Origin: Alopecurus myosuroides
Taxonomy: Eukaryota > Streptophyta > Magnoliopsida > Poales > Poaceae
NCBI GenBank assembly: GCA_028641055.1
Contig: CM054062.1
Coordinates: forward strand, 24,746,536 to 24,810,535
Reading direction: 5' to 3'
Length of the DNA: 64,000 nucleotides
Under the pieces are notes generated by a model. It did not search any database. It saw only the letters and a list, made by a program, of their open reading frames with translations, and had not been told where the DNA came from. The number at the start of each line of letters is the position of its first letter. Positions within the stretch are counted from its first letter, which is position 1. This document shows, in pieces, positions 11,371 to 21,531 of this stretch. Made by a program: the position numbers and the translations under genes.

Positions 11371-11875
11371 CGTCATGCGCGAAGACTCCAAGTGGACCAC
11401 CAACTCCGATTGCGTTACTCGCCGGAAAGCAGTGGCCTACGAGATAGCCTCCTACGCTGACACCGCCAGCTACATCGATGGCCTCCCCGAGCGAGACACC
11501 GAGCCTGAAGACGAGGGTGAAGATGAAGATGACGATGAAGATGACACCGAGTCATAGGACTTGAGCGTGTTTGAGCAGGACGCAGCAAAGGGAGCCGTCG
11601 AGAAGGGGAAAGCCAAGGTTGATGCAAAAGCCGAGAAGCCGCAACCCAACGCCCAGGAGGCCACCATCACCACCGACATGGTGATCCATCAAGCGGCTCC
11701 CGAGCTGGGCGCGACTAGCACCTTCCCGATGCCCGGCTTCCAGTCTGCTGCATCTACCTCTGCCACGGATCCCATCTCGGTTGCCACTGCAACCTCAGAA
11801 CCAGCTGCCAACGCTAACTCTGAAGCTGATGCTGACAGCGCCAAGGCGGACGACACCGCCGCTACTAAGGAGTGA
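11371..11875 (+). CDS. Antisense gene exon 8 (second part): acidic C-terminus
   Basis: This resumes the exon interrupted at 6573; with one copy of the ATCCT duplication removed, the codons run on without a shift. The segment has a Glu/Asp-rich run (DEGEDEDDDEDD at about 11507-11545), a TAG at 11555-11557, and then an Ala/Ser/Thr-rich tail to TGA at 11873-11875. The frame after the TAG is the same as before it, so a single substitution explains the break. Confidence 0.75.
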
Positions 11876-12514
11876 ATCCTGAAAAACTTTTATCTTGAAC
11901 TTCGATCAGATCCCCGGGATGCCGGGTGCAAATGTATCCAAGCTATTAAGTCTTTGTTGCTACTCAGTTTTAATTTAGTTGAAGTTCTTAGCAACTCGGG
12001 CTCAATGTCGGGTTGCGTTAATATGCAAGTCCCCGAGTTGCATTTTTTATCCACTCTTCCTTTTTTATCTCAGCTCTTACCTGCAACTTGTTGCTTTTTT
12101 GGTAGTCGAGTCACAAGAGTTCAAAGTTGGAGTTTCAAATACTTAGCCACTTAGAAAAATCATAGTAACGCTGCCCACCACTTAGCCGAAAAGAAAGAAA
12201 GCAGTAAAGAACACTCCATTCGGTTGCCACACGTTTCCTTACCTTAGCAGCTTTTCGTGTGTTCATTGACCTTTGGCTTGTTCTCTGGCTTGCCATGAAG
12301 CCGGGTTGCGGACAGCAACAGAGTCGCAGAGTTGGCCCGTGGGTTTAAACACACTACTGTATGTGCTTTTGAAATTCTAAGTGGTTCAACCGAATAGATA
12401 AAGTAAGAACAAGATAGACACAAGGAGCAATTTGGATGAGGGCAGTCCCCGAGTTCAATTTCAGATTGCCGAATAGAATTTTAACTCGGATAAGAAAGTA
12501 CATACACAGTTTGC
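11876..12514. other. Spacer between the antisense gene end and the pol end
   Basis: This spacer lies between the two convergent genes of the Tat element. It would hold the 3' UTR and polyadenylation region of the antisense gene on the plus strand and the pol 3' end on the minus strand. It contains several CCCCGAGTTG/CCGAATAG words typical of this element. I see no coding sequence in it. Confidence 0.5.
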
Positions 12515-14791
12515 TCATGAGTGAAAACGTCGGAGTAGAGCTACATTCCAAGGGCGCTTAGATTCCTCTCCAGCTCTATCCGGCCTGTTCTTCTGGGGTG
12601 CCTGTGCGTCAACTAGATAGTAGGCATCATTGTGCAGATCCTTGCTCACAATGAAAGGCCCTTCCCACGGAGGGGATAACTTGTGCATCCCGGCCGTGCG
12701 CTGCACGAGCCTAAGGACCATGTCTCCTGCTCGGAAAACCCTTGGGTTCACTTTCCCGCTATGATAACGCCTCAAGTTTTGCTGGTAAATAGCTGAACGT
12801 GACAGAGTTAGCTCTCTTGCTTCTTCTAGCAGGTCAACGTCATTTTCTCGAGCTTCTCTAGCCTCTGCCTCAGTATAGAGGGTTACTCGGGGCGAGTCAT
12901 GCTCTAGGTCAATGGGCAACACGGCCTCAGCTCCATATACCAGGAAGAATGGTGTGTAGCCGGTTGACCGGTTAGGGGTAGTCCTTAGACTCCACAACAC
13001 CGCTGGCAACTCGTCTAGCCAACACTCAGGTGTTTTCAATAACGGCTCAATCAGCCTTGGCTTTATGCTGCATAGCACCATGCCATTTGCTCTTTCAACT
13101 TGCCCATCGGAGGCAGGATGCGCAACAGATGCAACATCTAGCCGAATGCGCTTATCTCTGCAGAACCTCACAAAAGCACCCTCAACAAAGTTTGTGCCAT
13201 TATCTGTGATAATGCTGTGCGGGTAGCCATATCTCAGGATCACATCCTTCAGAAAACTCACAGCAGTGACTCCATCGCACTTCCGAATAGGCTTCACCTC
13301 AATCCACTTGGTGAACTTGTCAACCATGACCAAGATGTGAGTCATGTTGCCTCTAGCTGGCTTGAAAGGACCCACCATATCCAAACACCAAACTGCGAAT
13401 GGCCAAGTAATGGGAATGGTCTTCAACTCGGAAGCTGGCATATGAATCTTACTTGCAAATCTTTGGCAGCTGTTGCACTTTCTCACAATATCTTCAGCTT
13501 GCTTCAAGGCAGTGAGCCAAAAGAAGCCATGTCGAAAAGCCTTGTTGACCAGTAGGACTTCTTCTATGCAGCATTCTCCTTGGTGTATCTCCACCAGAAT
13601 TTCTTCTCCTTCCTCTGGCTCTACACAGCGCTGCAGCACACCAGTAGGACTTCTTCTATGCAGCACATCTCTGAAGATAGTATAGCCTTTGGATATTCTC
13701 TGAATTTGCCTCGCGGTAACCTCATCACTTGGCAAGGTGCCGTCCTTTAGAAAGGATAATATGGGCAGAGCCCAACTCGGTGTCTCCCGGATGGGAAACA
13801 CTGGTTCGTCCAGTTCCATTGGATCAGCCACCACTTCCTCTTCTGAGTTGGGGACGAGGTCACGAGTCCCCGAGCACTCGGCAAGGACCCCTTCAATGAA
13901 TGCGACAGTCCCCGAGTTGGGAGGGGCAGTCCCCGAGTAAGAAGGGACAGTCCCCGGGTTGCCGGTGCCAGTCCCTGGGTTGGAGACGGCAGTCCCCGGG
14001 TTCTCTTTTACAGCCTCCCAGTCAATCTCCATGGGAACAGCTTCCTCGCTTGGCAGAGAAGGAACGAAAATAGACTCCGAGTTGGGGGATGGCTTGATAC
14101 ATGGCTTTCTCAAATGCTCCAAGGCAATCCCAGCCGGGATGTACTGCCGAGAAGCCCCCAACTTGGACAGCTCATCAGTTGCGTCATTCTCTGCTCGGTG
14201 TATGTGTTGGAACTCGCATCCTTCAAAGAAACCAGTCATAGTTTGCACCAGAAACCGATATGATGCCATGTTGGCATCCAGAGCATCCCAGGTGCCAGAT
14301 ACTTGCTGCACCACCAGATCCGAGTCGCCATAACAGATGATGCGCTGCACGCCAACCTCCTTGGCCACCTTCAAGCCGTGTACCACAGCCTCGTACTCTG
14401 CTACATTGTTGGATGCTTTGAAATGGATTTGCAACACATACTTGAGTTGATACCGCTTGGGTGACGTGAGCACCACGCCAGCACCAAGGCCTTCCTTCAC
14501 TTTGGAGCCATCAAAATGCATCTTCCAGTAGTTGGCTACTAGCGAAGGAGGCTCATACTGCACCTCAGCCCAATCCACCAGAAAATCTGCTAAGTTCTGT
14601 GATTTGATGGCTTCTCGTCTTGCGTACGAAGGAGCGTACGCGGCCAGCTCAATCGCCCACTTGGCTACTCTGCTACTTGCCTCCTTGTTGCCCATGATGT
14701 CCGAGATGGGAGCAGAACTCACCACTGTGATGGGATGCTCTTGGAAATAGTGCTTAGCCTTCTTGGCGCCCAGGTACATGCCGTAAGTCAT
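12515..14791 (-). pseudogene. pol: Tat pol, distal part: second (archaeal-type) RNase H and integrase
   Basis: A 758-codon open frame in the same frame as the RT part; a single TAA at 14798-14800 separates them. Residues about 90-210 form an RNase H with catalytic-type D94 (HFDGS), E132 (AEYEA), D156 (GDSDLV) and D206 (ATDELSK). The integrase has the C-x2-C pair at 439/442, catalytic D471, D530 and E566 with the standard 35-residue D-E spacing, and a C-terminal WEGPF chromatin-side motif region. The first zinc-binding His is present (H403), but the second is lost because a 26-bp sequence was copied in there. A Pro-Gly-Thr heptad repeat lies between RNase H and integrase (about residues 265-295). 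Role: removal of template RNA and insertion of cDNA. Confidence 0.92.
13906..14010 (-). repeat. 21-bp tandem repeat coding for PGT heptads in Tat pol
   Basis: Four full 21-bp units (13906-13989) and a partial fifth all begin CAGTCCC on the plus strand. Because 21 is a multiple of 3, the array is in frame and gives seven-residue units with an x-GT core in the linker between the second RNase H and integrase. A looser copy of the word occurs at about 13865. Confidence 0.9.
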
Positions 14792-14797
14792 CTTCTG

Positions 14798-15973
14798 TTA
14801 ATGCGGGTAGTTCTGCTTGGAGCTGGAAATCACCTCACTGAGATAGTATACTGGCCGCTGCACAGTATTGCCTTCCTCTTCTCTCTCCACCACAATCACA
14901 ACACTGACCACTCGGTTAGTTGCAGCAATGTACAACAACATTGGCTCTTTGGGTAGAGGACTAGCCAAGATGGGAGCGCTACCCAGCATGGCTTTCAACT
15001 CCTTGAATGCTACATCAGCTTGCGGTGTCCAGACAAACTTGTCGCTCTTCTTCATCAATTGATACAGAGGCAAGGTCTTCTCGCCCATTCTACCCAGGAA
15101 GCGGCTCAGAGAAGCCAAGCAACCAGTGAATTTCTGCACATCCTTCAGTGATATCGGCAAAGACATGCTTTCTATAGCTTTTATCTTTGAAGGATTAGCC
15201 TCAATGCCCCGACTGGATAACAAGAAGCCGAGTAGCTTGCCAGTAGGGACGCCAAAGGTGCATTTAGTCGGATTCAGCTTCATTTTGTACTTGCACAACT
15301 TGGCAAATGTTTCCTCAATGTCACTAAGCAGAGTATGTGTTTTATTCGTTTTGATGACAATGTCATCTACGTACACCTGCACATTTTTTCCAATTTGATC
15401 ATGCAAGCATTTCTGCATGCATCTCTGATAGGTAGCCCCAGCATTCCGCAACCCAAAGCACATGACACGATAGCAATAAGCCCCGTACGGGGTAATAAAG
15501 GCAGTCTTTATTTGATCAGCAGGGTTGAGAGCTATCTGATGAAAACCAGAGTAGGCATCTATGAAAGACAAAAGCTCACAACCAGCAGTGGAATCGATCA
15601 CCTGATCTATGCGGGGTAGCGGGAATGGATCCTCGGGGCAGGCCTTGTTCAGGTCGGTGTAGTCCACGCACATATGCCATGCGGTGTCGGCCCTGGGGTC
15701 CTTCTTCTTCTTCTCAACCATAACCGGGTTGACTAGCCAGTCCGGATGCAATACCTCCATGATAAAGTTGCTTATCAGCAACTTGGTGATCTGATCACCG
15801 ATAGCTTTCCTCCTCTCATCACCAAAGCGGCGCATAGCCTGCTTGACCGGCTTGGCATCATGCCGCACATGTAGCGAGTGCTCAACCAACTCCCTCGGGA
15901 CACCTGGCAAATCCTCATAGGACCAGGCAAAGACGTCCCGATTCTCACGGAGGAAGTGGATGAGCTCGCTTTC
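14798..15973 (-). pseudogene. pol: Tat pol, proximal part: reverse transcriptase and degenerate first RNase H
   Basis: The frame opens after a TAG at about 15974 (GEK*ESELI) and runs to TAA at 14798. The RT shows CVDYTDLNKACP, FIDAYSGFHQI (first catalytic Asp), PYGAYCYRVMCFGL and the YVDD box at about 15362-15373. The C-terminal part has the layout of a gypsy RNase H (LYIAATNRVVS, then YYLS), but the usual catalytic Asp of the LDAS motif is replaced. This fits the known Tat arrangement, in which the original RNase H has decayed to a tether and a second RNase H does the work. The first Met at 15910 is only an internal Met; the pol start lies upstream. Confidence 0.9.
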
Positions 15974-16860
15974 CTATTTCTCTCCCAACCCCGACGCCAA
16001 TGATGGCAACACGGTCTGGGAAATCAGGATCAACCTGGACCTTCTTTGTCTCCTGGGACGCCTGGAACGCAGTCCCGTACTGGGAACTCGGCATGCCAGG
16101 CGCACCACCTTGCGCTGCTTGCGCCATAGCCACCACCTCATGCATCTTCTTCTTCTCGGCAGCAATGACCATGGATTCCGCCAACTGAGAACCAGCAGAG
16201 GCACACTCCAAAGACCTCTTGTAATCACCCGATATGGTGATGACTCCATTGGGACCAGGGATCTTCATCTTCAGGTATGCAGCATGTGTAGAAGCCATGA
16301 ACTTGCTGAGATCAGGCCTACCGAGTAGAGCATGGTAGGGGCTCTGATGATCAACTACCTCAAACTGCAGGCTCTCGGTGCGGCAGTTCTCCCTGGTACC
16401 GAATAGGACGTCTATCCAGACACGGCCGATTGGAGAGCAAGATACTCCCGGCACAATGCCATGGAAAGTGGTCCTGCTGGGTAGCAACATGTTCTCGGCC
16501 ATTCCGAGCTTCTCTAGTGTGTCTCGGTACACAATGTTGATGCTGCTGCCGTTGTCTATCAGGACCTTGCTGAACCTGACATTCTTCTGAGTGCCCAAGA
16601 AGGTGGGATCCACCACCAAAGCATAGCTACCCGGGTTGGGCATCACCCTGGGATGATCAGCTCTGGACCACGTGATCTCTTGGTTGCACCAGTGCAGGTA
16701 ATGAGGCACAGCAGGGATCACAACATTGACCTCCATCGCACGCCTGTGCAGTGACTGCTTGTCGGCGGGCTCGGAGGTGAATATCATGTAGCTCTCATGG
16801 TGTTCCAGGTACTGGTTGCGGTCTCCACCACCATTGTTGCCGTTGTTGTTGTTGCCTTGG

Positions 16861-16901
<41 letters not shown>

Positions 16902-19137
16902 GCCTCTATTGTTGTTGTGGGTGTAGAAGTTGCGGTTGCGGTTGTTGTTGTTGTAGTTGTAGTTGCGGTTGGCTCCTAAAGCCACCTGGTTCACATTCTC
17001 TCTTCTCGGGAACACTGCAGGCCTGGGAGCAGCTGCCCGAATGGGCTGCACAATGGCATTCGCAGCTGGCAGAGGAGGAGGAGGAGGCAGGTCCTCGTTC
17101 TTGATGCGGTCCCACCAGCTGCAATGCCGGGTAGTGTGGTTGGCTGGCCTACTCGGATGCCGAGTATGGAAGCTGCATGGCCCATCCTTCATGTTCCCAA
17201 AGACAAAGTTCAGAGCAGGGTCCGAGTTGCCGCTACCCTGCTAGGGAGCACTGTACGTCTTCTTGATGCCTTGGCCCTGATTCTGGTTTTGCCCGTACTG
17301 GGCTCCAGCAGTTTTTTGCCTTTGGCTACTCCCAGCAGCCGCGGTCACAACATTCACCCCCTCTAGATCATACCGAGTATCAATCCGGTCACCTCTGCGC
17401 TTGTTGCGGAAATCATTGCGCTTGTTGCTGTTGTAGTTCCTTCTCGCCTCAGGAGAGTCCATCAGAGGCTGAGTAGGATCCCCTAATGCATACATATCTG
17501 CAATCTTGATTGTCTCAGCGAGAGTACTTGGCATCTCTCGCTGCAGCTTCTGCCACAACATGCTGCCATGCCTACAGCCCTGAGCAAACCAAGTAATGGC
17601 CTGAGCCTCATTCACACCCTCACAGGTGTTCCTCAAAGTGCTCCACCGGGTAAGATACTCGCGGTCGGTCTCCTCTTCCCGCTGCTTGCAAGCGGACAAC
17701 AGCTGCGGCCTATTCGGCCTCTTGTAGGTGCTGGTGAAGTTGCTGATGAAGGCTTCCGAGAAGTCTAGCCAGCAATTGATACTGTTCTTGGGCAGGTTGT
17801 TGAGCCAAGTCCGAGCTGGACCCTCTAGCATTTGCGGAACATACCGCACAACCCATCTCTGGTTGCCGCCTGCGATGTGCACGGTGGTGACATAGTCACT
17901 CAGCCAATCTTCTGGCTTGGTGCTGCCATTGTAGAACTTGGTCCCCCCTGGCCAACTAAAAATGGTTCACGGAGGGCTCCTCCATGATGCGGCGACCAAA
18001 GCACTCTGGGCCAGGCGGCCCCCTGCTCTCGAGTTGCGCAGACCGATTGATCCGGTCCAGCTTGTACCTTGCATCACTGGGCTCCAACATGCGGTCACCC
18101 AGACGGTCAGTGACATCTCTTGGGTCAGCATAGCTGGCTAGCCCCATCTCCGAGTAGCCATCATCATATCTGTTCTCCTGCACAACAGCGGGCTGCACCA
18201 CCGGGTTGGCTGTTGGCGCAGCCGCACGCGGCTGTGCTGCAGCTGGCTACTGCGTCCTCTGCCGAGTAGGCTGAGCGGCAGGACGCCTATAAGGTCCCTC
18301 GTTGCCTCCATCTTGCCTCTTGCTGTGAGCTTTATGGGCTTGATAGCCCGCTCCTGCAGAGTTGCGTTTCTGACCGGGCTGCCGCGGCACAGCGTGCAGT
18401 TTTGCGGCGACAGCCGGGTCGTACACGTGCATCTGTTTGCTTTTGCCAGAGTTCACACTCTGGCCTCTGTACCCATCGGGAAGCGGCGATGACGCCTGGT
18501 CATGAGATCTCACAGCACGCGAGTGCACAATCTGAGAAGCACCAGCACCCGGATTGGCTTTCCGGAACTCCTCATTCTGTCTAGCAGCTTCTAGCACTAG
18601 CTCATTGAGCCTCTCCTGCTGCCTAGCGCGCGCGTCGCCGGCGAGATTCAGCAACTCAGCAGCTACAGCCTCTGCAGCCCTAAGTGTTTTGGCGGGGGTA
18701 CTGTACTTGGGCCTGGTAGCAGTGTTTAGGCTAGCGGACTGGCTAGGAGCCTCACCCACTACTGCCATCTCGGCGCCTAAGTTGCGACGAGTAGCGCCTA
18801 GCTTGCTAGGCTTCCTAACAACAGGATTAAAGCCGTGGGCTCTGTTGTACTCATTTTGGTCTAGGTTAAGCTCAAGCCTAACCCTATCCAGCTCCAGGTG
18901 CTCAGCGAGTAGCGCTTGACGCTGCTGGTCGAGCTGCGCCCTCATGGTCATGAGCTCAAGCTCGGTGGGAGGCATGCCCATCCGCACGGCGGATGCCGGT
19001 ATCGTCGATGTCGTGGAAGGAGGTATGTAACCCGAGATGTTGTGGGGCGCCTCGTAGGGCTTGTGAACCTTTTGGGCAGCACTCGGGCCAGCAGGTTCCT
19101 CGATCTCCCGCGATAGCGGCCACGCCCTTCCCGGCAT
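15945..19137 (-). pseudogene. gag-pro: Tat gag-protease polyprotein
   Basis: One reading frame broken by TAG at 18247 and TAG at 17241, with a one-base shift in a T5 run near 17955. Residues from 19137 to about 18250 form the Gln/Arg-rich gag N-part. The conserved capsid-like core (AWLNNLP-type region, here ARTWLNNLP, and EEETDREYLTRW) lies at about 17882-17450. A basic zinc-knuckle-like Cys/His region follows near 17150. The protease active site DNGSS, with the usual small residue replaced by Asn, is at about 16550. A poly-Asn run sits between knuckle and protease. An open frame at 18956-19480 upstream has matching gag-like sequence (GRPMPAGGS), so the true start is probably upstream and a further shift near 19137 is likely. 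Confidence 0.85.
16839..16969 (-). repeat. GTT/AAC microsatellite coding for poly-Asn
   Basis: Fourteen perfect TTG triplets occupy 16861-16902, with interrupted GTT runs on both sides. On the coding strand they give about 14 consecutive Asn and several shorter Asn stretches between the knuckle region and protease of the Tat element. The expansion keeps frame. Confidence 0.95.
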
Positions 19138-19465
19138 CGGTAGCCGGGCCTGTCATCATTACCTCCACGCTGTCCGCAGAGCAGCCAGTTGGCTTTCCGC
19201 GGGCAGCGAGCACAGCAGGAGGATCTTCCGTGACGAGCACCTCCTCTGGGAACTCGCGGATGACGGTGGTGGCGACGTAGACCAGGTGCGAGCCAAAGGA
19301 GAGCACCGAGCCGCCTGCCGGCATGGGCCTACCGCTGAAATCTCCGGCGTTGTCAATGACGAAGTCGAAGGAGCCGAATCTGTGGACAAGGCCACAAACC
19401 ACGCGCTCCCCAGTAGCAGAAATGAGTCCCGTCCGAACATGGACTCCACCCAGCGCCGCTGGTAG

Positions 19466-19482
19466 CCCCACGGTGGGCGCCA
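19466..19482 (-). promoter_or_regulatory. Primer binding site of the Tat element
   Basis: On the minus strand TGGCGCCCACCGTGGGG starts two bases after the 5' LTR end. The first seven bases match the 3' end complement of tRNA-Asp, while the following bases differ from the tRNA-Asp-type site used by elements B, C and E. This is where minus-strand cDNA synthesis would start. Confidence 0.75.
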
Positions 19483-19484
19483 AC

Positions 19485-20369
19485 TGTCGTGGTGGTATCA
19501 CGGCAGATTCCATGGGATGGCTAATGTGTTGGGGAAGATGGACGCTGGAGGTGATCGGGGAGGGACCACACGGCGAGTAGCCGCGTGTAGGACGTCTCAA
19601 GCACTGCAAACAACACGATCTTACCCAGGTTCAGGGCCCTTGTGTGGAGGTAACACCCCTACTCCTGCCTTTCTCTCTATATGTGTGTTTACCGAGTAGC
19701 CACAGTACAAATCAGGCCTTCAGCCGAGTAGCCACTCTAGCTCTCTAGTTCTCTCTAGTGTTGCCTCTAGTAACAAATGATCTCTCGCGTAATGTCCCTC
19801 GCGCAGGAGGGGGTAGGGCACCTTATATACTGGTGCCCAGCCGAATAGAATAAGAAAAGGTACGATTGATGGGACAGGCGCACTGCAGAACAGAGCACGC
19901 TTCCGGCTTCTCGCTGACGCGGGTGCCGTAAGTCATCGCGCCGTTCGGAGATGGGAGCTGTCCACCTTGTCAGTGAGATAGGGTAGGCCCCTAGCCCTGT
20001 CCTGTCCCCTCTGTCAGTGATAGGACTTGACAGGCGCCTACCGCATTGTAGCCACGCCGTAGCGCGGATAATCACGCGCTCCGTAAGTTGAACCGCACGC
20101 CGGTACGGACGCAGGATATGCGGGATCCCTTGTCAGAACGGCTCCAATGACTTCTGGCCCGAGTAGGAAAGCACTCCCTCTACTCGGACCAACTCCTCTA
20201 CTCGGATGAACATAACTTGCTTGATTTCTCCTCTTGGACATTGGTGGGTACGGCCGGATAGAAACCTACCGGGTAGCAAGTACTGGGTAGCCATCTACCC
20301 GGTCAAACAACACCTTTGACCTTGCCTTTAGCACTTGCCTTACCCCTACTCGGGGGTAACCCCCCGACA
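19485..20369 (-). repeat. 5' LTR of the Tat element (right copy)
   Basis: The 885-bp repeat pairs with 337-1224, with TG..CA ends and followed by the CACCC duplication at 20370-20374. Its orientation follows from the adjacent PBS on its left and from gag reading leftward. Confidence 0.95.
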
Positions 20370-20374
20370 CACCC

Positions 20375-20560
20375 GGTTTTAACTTGTCCAGGAAGCCCGT
20401 CCTAAGGAGCCGTTCAGGCCGGCGTGTCTGTGCGCAGAGGCCGGGTAAGTGCCCGAGAGCTCCAGCCTCGGGCCGGGCAAACTTAGCCCAGAGGCCGGGC
20501 GATCACCCGAGCCAGCCGGCCTCCCGACCCGACCAGGCCGGGTTTTCTGAGAAAAAACCC
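20375..20560. repeat. GC-rich degenerate repeat block
   Basis: The segment contains about four diverged units of roughly 30 bp, built around GGCCGGG, a short spacer and CCCGAG (for example at 20437-20460, 20472-20500 and 20502-20530). The block is far richer in G+C than the AT-rich sequence that follows. It may belong to the copia 3' LTR. No coding sequence is supported. Confidence 0.5.
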
Positions 20561-21134
20561 TTTTTCGGCTTGTTTTCCCCCATTTTTAAAAAAAATAGTG
20601 GAAAATTTAATTTTCTTTTAACAAGTTTTATTTCAAACATTTGGATTCTTTTAAACTTGAACATGTGCACTATCATACATGCATTTTATTCTGATTTGCA
20701 CTACAATGAAATGAGATGGCCATGAGCATGGTGATTTCCTTATACATCCAATGGGAGAAAAAAAATGAAAATTTCAAGTAAACAACATTGGATGTGATAT
20801 GAAATTTGAAGAACGAATATGCATATGAGTTGAACACCAAATGTCTTGTCAATACAATCCATAAATAACTCAAATCCTTTGATTGGGGTGGTGGCCTTAT
20901 CCACCATGTATGATTATGCTCGATATGACTCCGCGAAGATATATCTTGGGTGCATTGTGGAAACTCATCATTGAAGCACATTGTGTAATAGATATGACCA
21001 TTATGCATGATTTGTTTATTTATGCATTATAGGAGTAGTGTTGACTCATTAATTGAGCTACACTCCCCTATGTCTATGCGTACATCTAAGAACCAAATAA
21101 GAGTCTACTAGAGGTGTGTATGCAAGATTTTCAA
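20561..21134 (-). other. Probable 3' non-coding region of the copia element
   Basis: An AT-rich stretch directly downstream (on the minus strand) of the copia RNase H stop at 21135. The 3' untranslated region and perhaps the start of the 3' LTR are expected here. I could not identify an unambiguous polypurine tract or LTR start, so the element's left end is open. Confidence 0.4.
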
Positions 21135-21531
21135 TCAACTAAAATTGCTTGCACAAACGACATTGAGCTCAATCCTCAATTGCTTAAATCTTTTCTCATC
21201 CAGAGGCTTTGTGAGGATGTCGGTGATTTGATCTTTGGTGTTGACATAGGAAAGTGAGATATCTCCATTAGCCACATGATCATGGATAAAATGATACCGG
21301 ATCTGAATATGTTTGGTCTTCCCATGAAGTACCGTATTATGAACAATCTTTATAGAACTCTCATTCTCACATAAAAGAGGCATTGTCTTAATCTCAATTT
21401 CAAAATCCTAAGACATTGCCTCATCCATAATAGTTGAGAGCAACAACTTGCAGCGAAAATGTACTCCGCTTCCATGGAGGAGGTGGCAGTACAATTTAGT
21501 TTCTTGGAAGACCAACGCACAACTGACCTAC
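21135..21531 (-). pseudogene. pol: Copia RNase H, C-terminal part
   Basis: Motifs on the minus strand in order: SVVRWSSKK, SSMEAEYI (the AEAEY box, with catalytic Glu), CENESSIKI (catalytic Asp position, here Glu-Asn-Glu), HGKTKHI and the end motif DILTKPLDEKRF. The last 82 codons (21135-21383) are open; a frameshift separates them from the AEAEY part near 21384. Element A interrupts the gene at 21531, and about 25 codons are missing between this part and the RT part at 26885. Confidence 0.85.

Larger units (their letters stand above)
1964..11875 (+). pseudogene. Intron-containing antisense gene of the Tat element (8 exons, last exon split by a solo LTR)
   Basis: Exons: 1964-2887, 3264-3444, 3531-3705, 3794-5140, 5365-5521, 5604-5687, 5764-6132, and 6210-6573 continued at 11371-11875. 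All seven introns are GT-AG (376, 86, 88, 224, 82, 76 and 77 bp), and codon phases match at every junction, giving about 1,368 codons. The N-terminal part (exon 1) resembles the 'putative gypsy type transposon' domain of cereal elements, with LPPN at about 2227-2240 and CEAFLG at about 2274-2291. The middle (exon 4) is acidic and rich in Ala, Pro and Gln. Exons 5-8 are helical and Glu/Lys-rich, likely coiled coil, and the C-terminus has an Asp/Glu run. Breaks: TAG at 2006, 2339, 3659 and 11555, TGA at 6542, and a frameshift near 4720. Molecular function is unknown; extra antisense ORFs are a known Tat trait. The ATG at 1964 follows a TATA-like motif by about 190 bp. Confidence 0.85.
337..20369 (-). 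mobile_element. Complete Ty3/gypsy retrotransposon, Tat lineage, minus strand, with an antisense gene and a nested solo LTR
   Basis: Two long direct repeats, 337-1224 and 19485-20369, both start TGTCGTGG and end CCCCGACA. The 5-bp duplication CACCC flanks the whole unit (332-336 and 20370-20374). Coding order on the minus strand is gag, protease, RT, RNase H, second RNase H, integrase, so the right LTR is the 5' LTR. Lineage is inferred from the second (archaeal-type) RNase H between RT and integrase and from an extra antisense gene between pol and the 3' LTR, both known traits of Tat elements. The two LTRs differ at scattered sites and by a 4-bp gap, so the insertion is not very recent. Without the 4.8-kb solo LTR at 6574-11365, the element would be about 15.2 kb. 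Confidence 0.95.

Noticed and set aside
18993..19580. Plus-strand frames over the gag start and 5' LTR
   Set aside because: They are antisense to gag and leader sequence and end at the LTR boundary; these are shadows.
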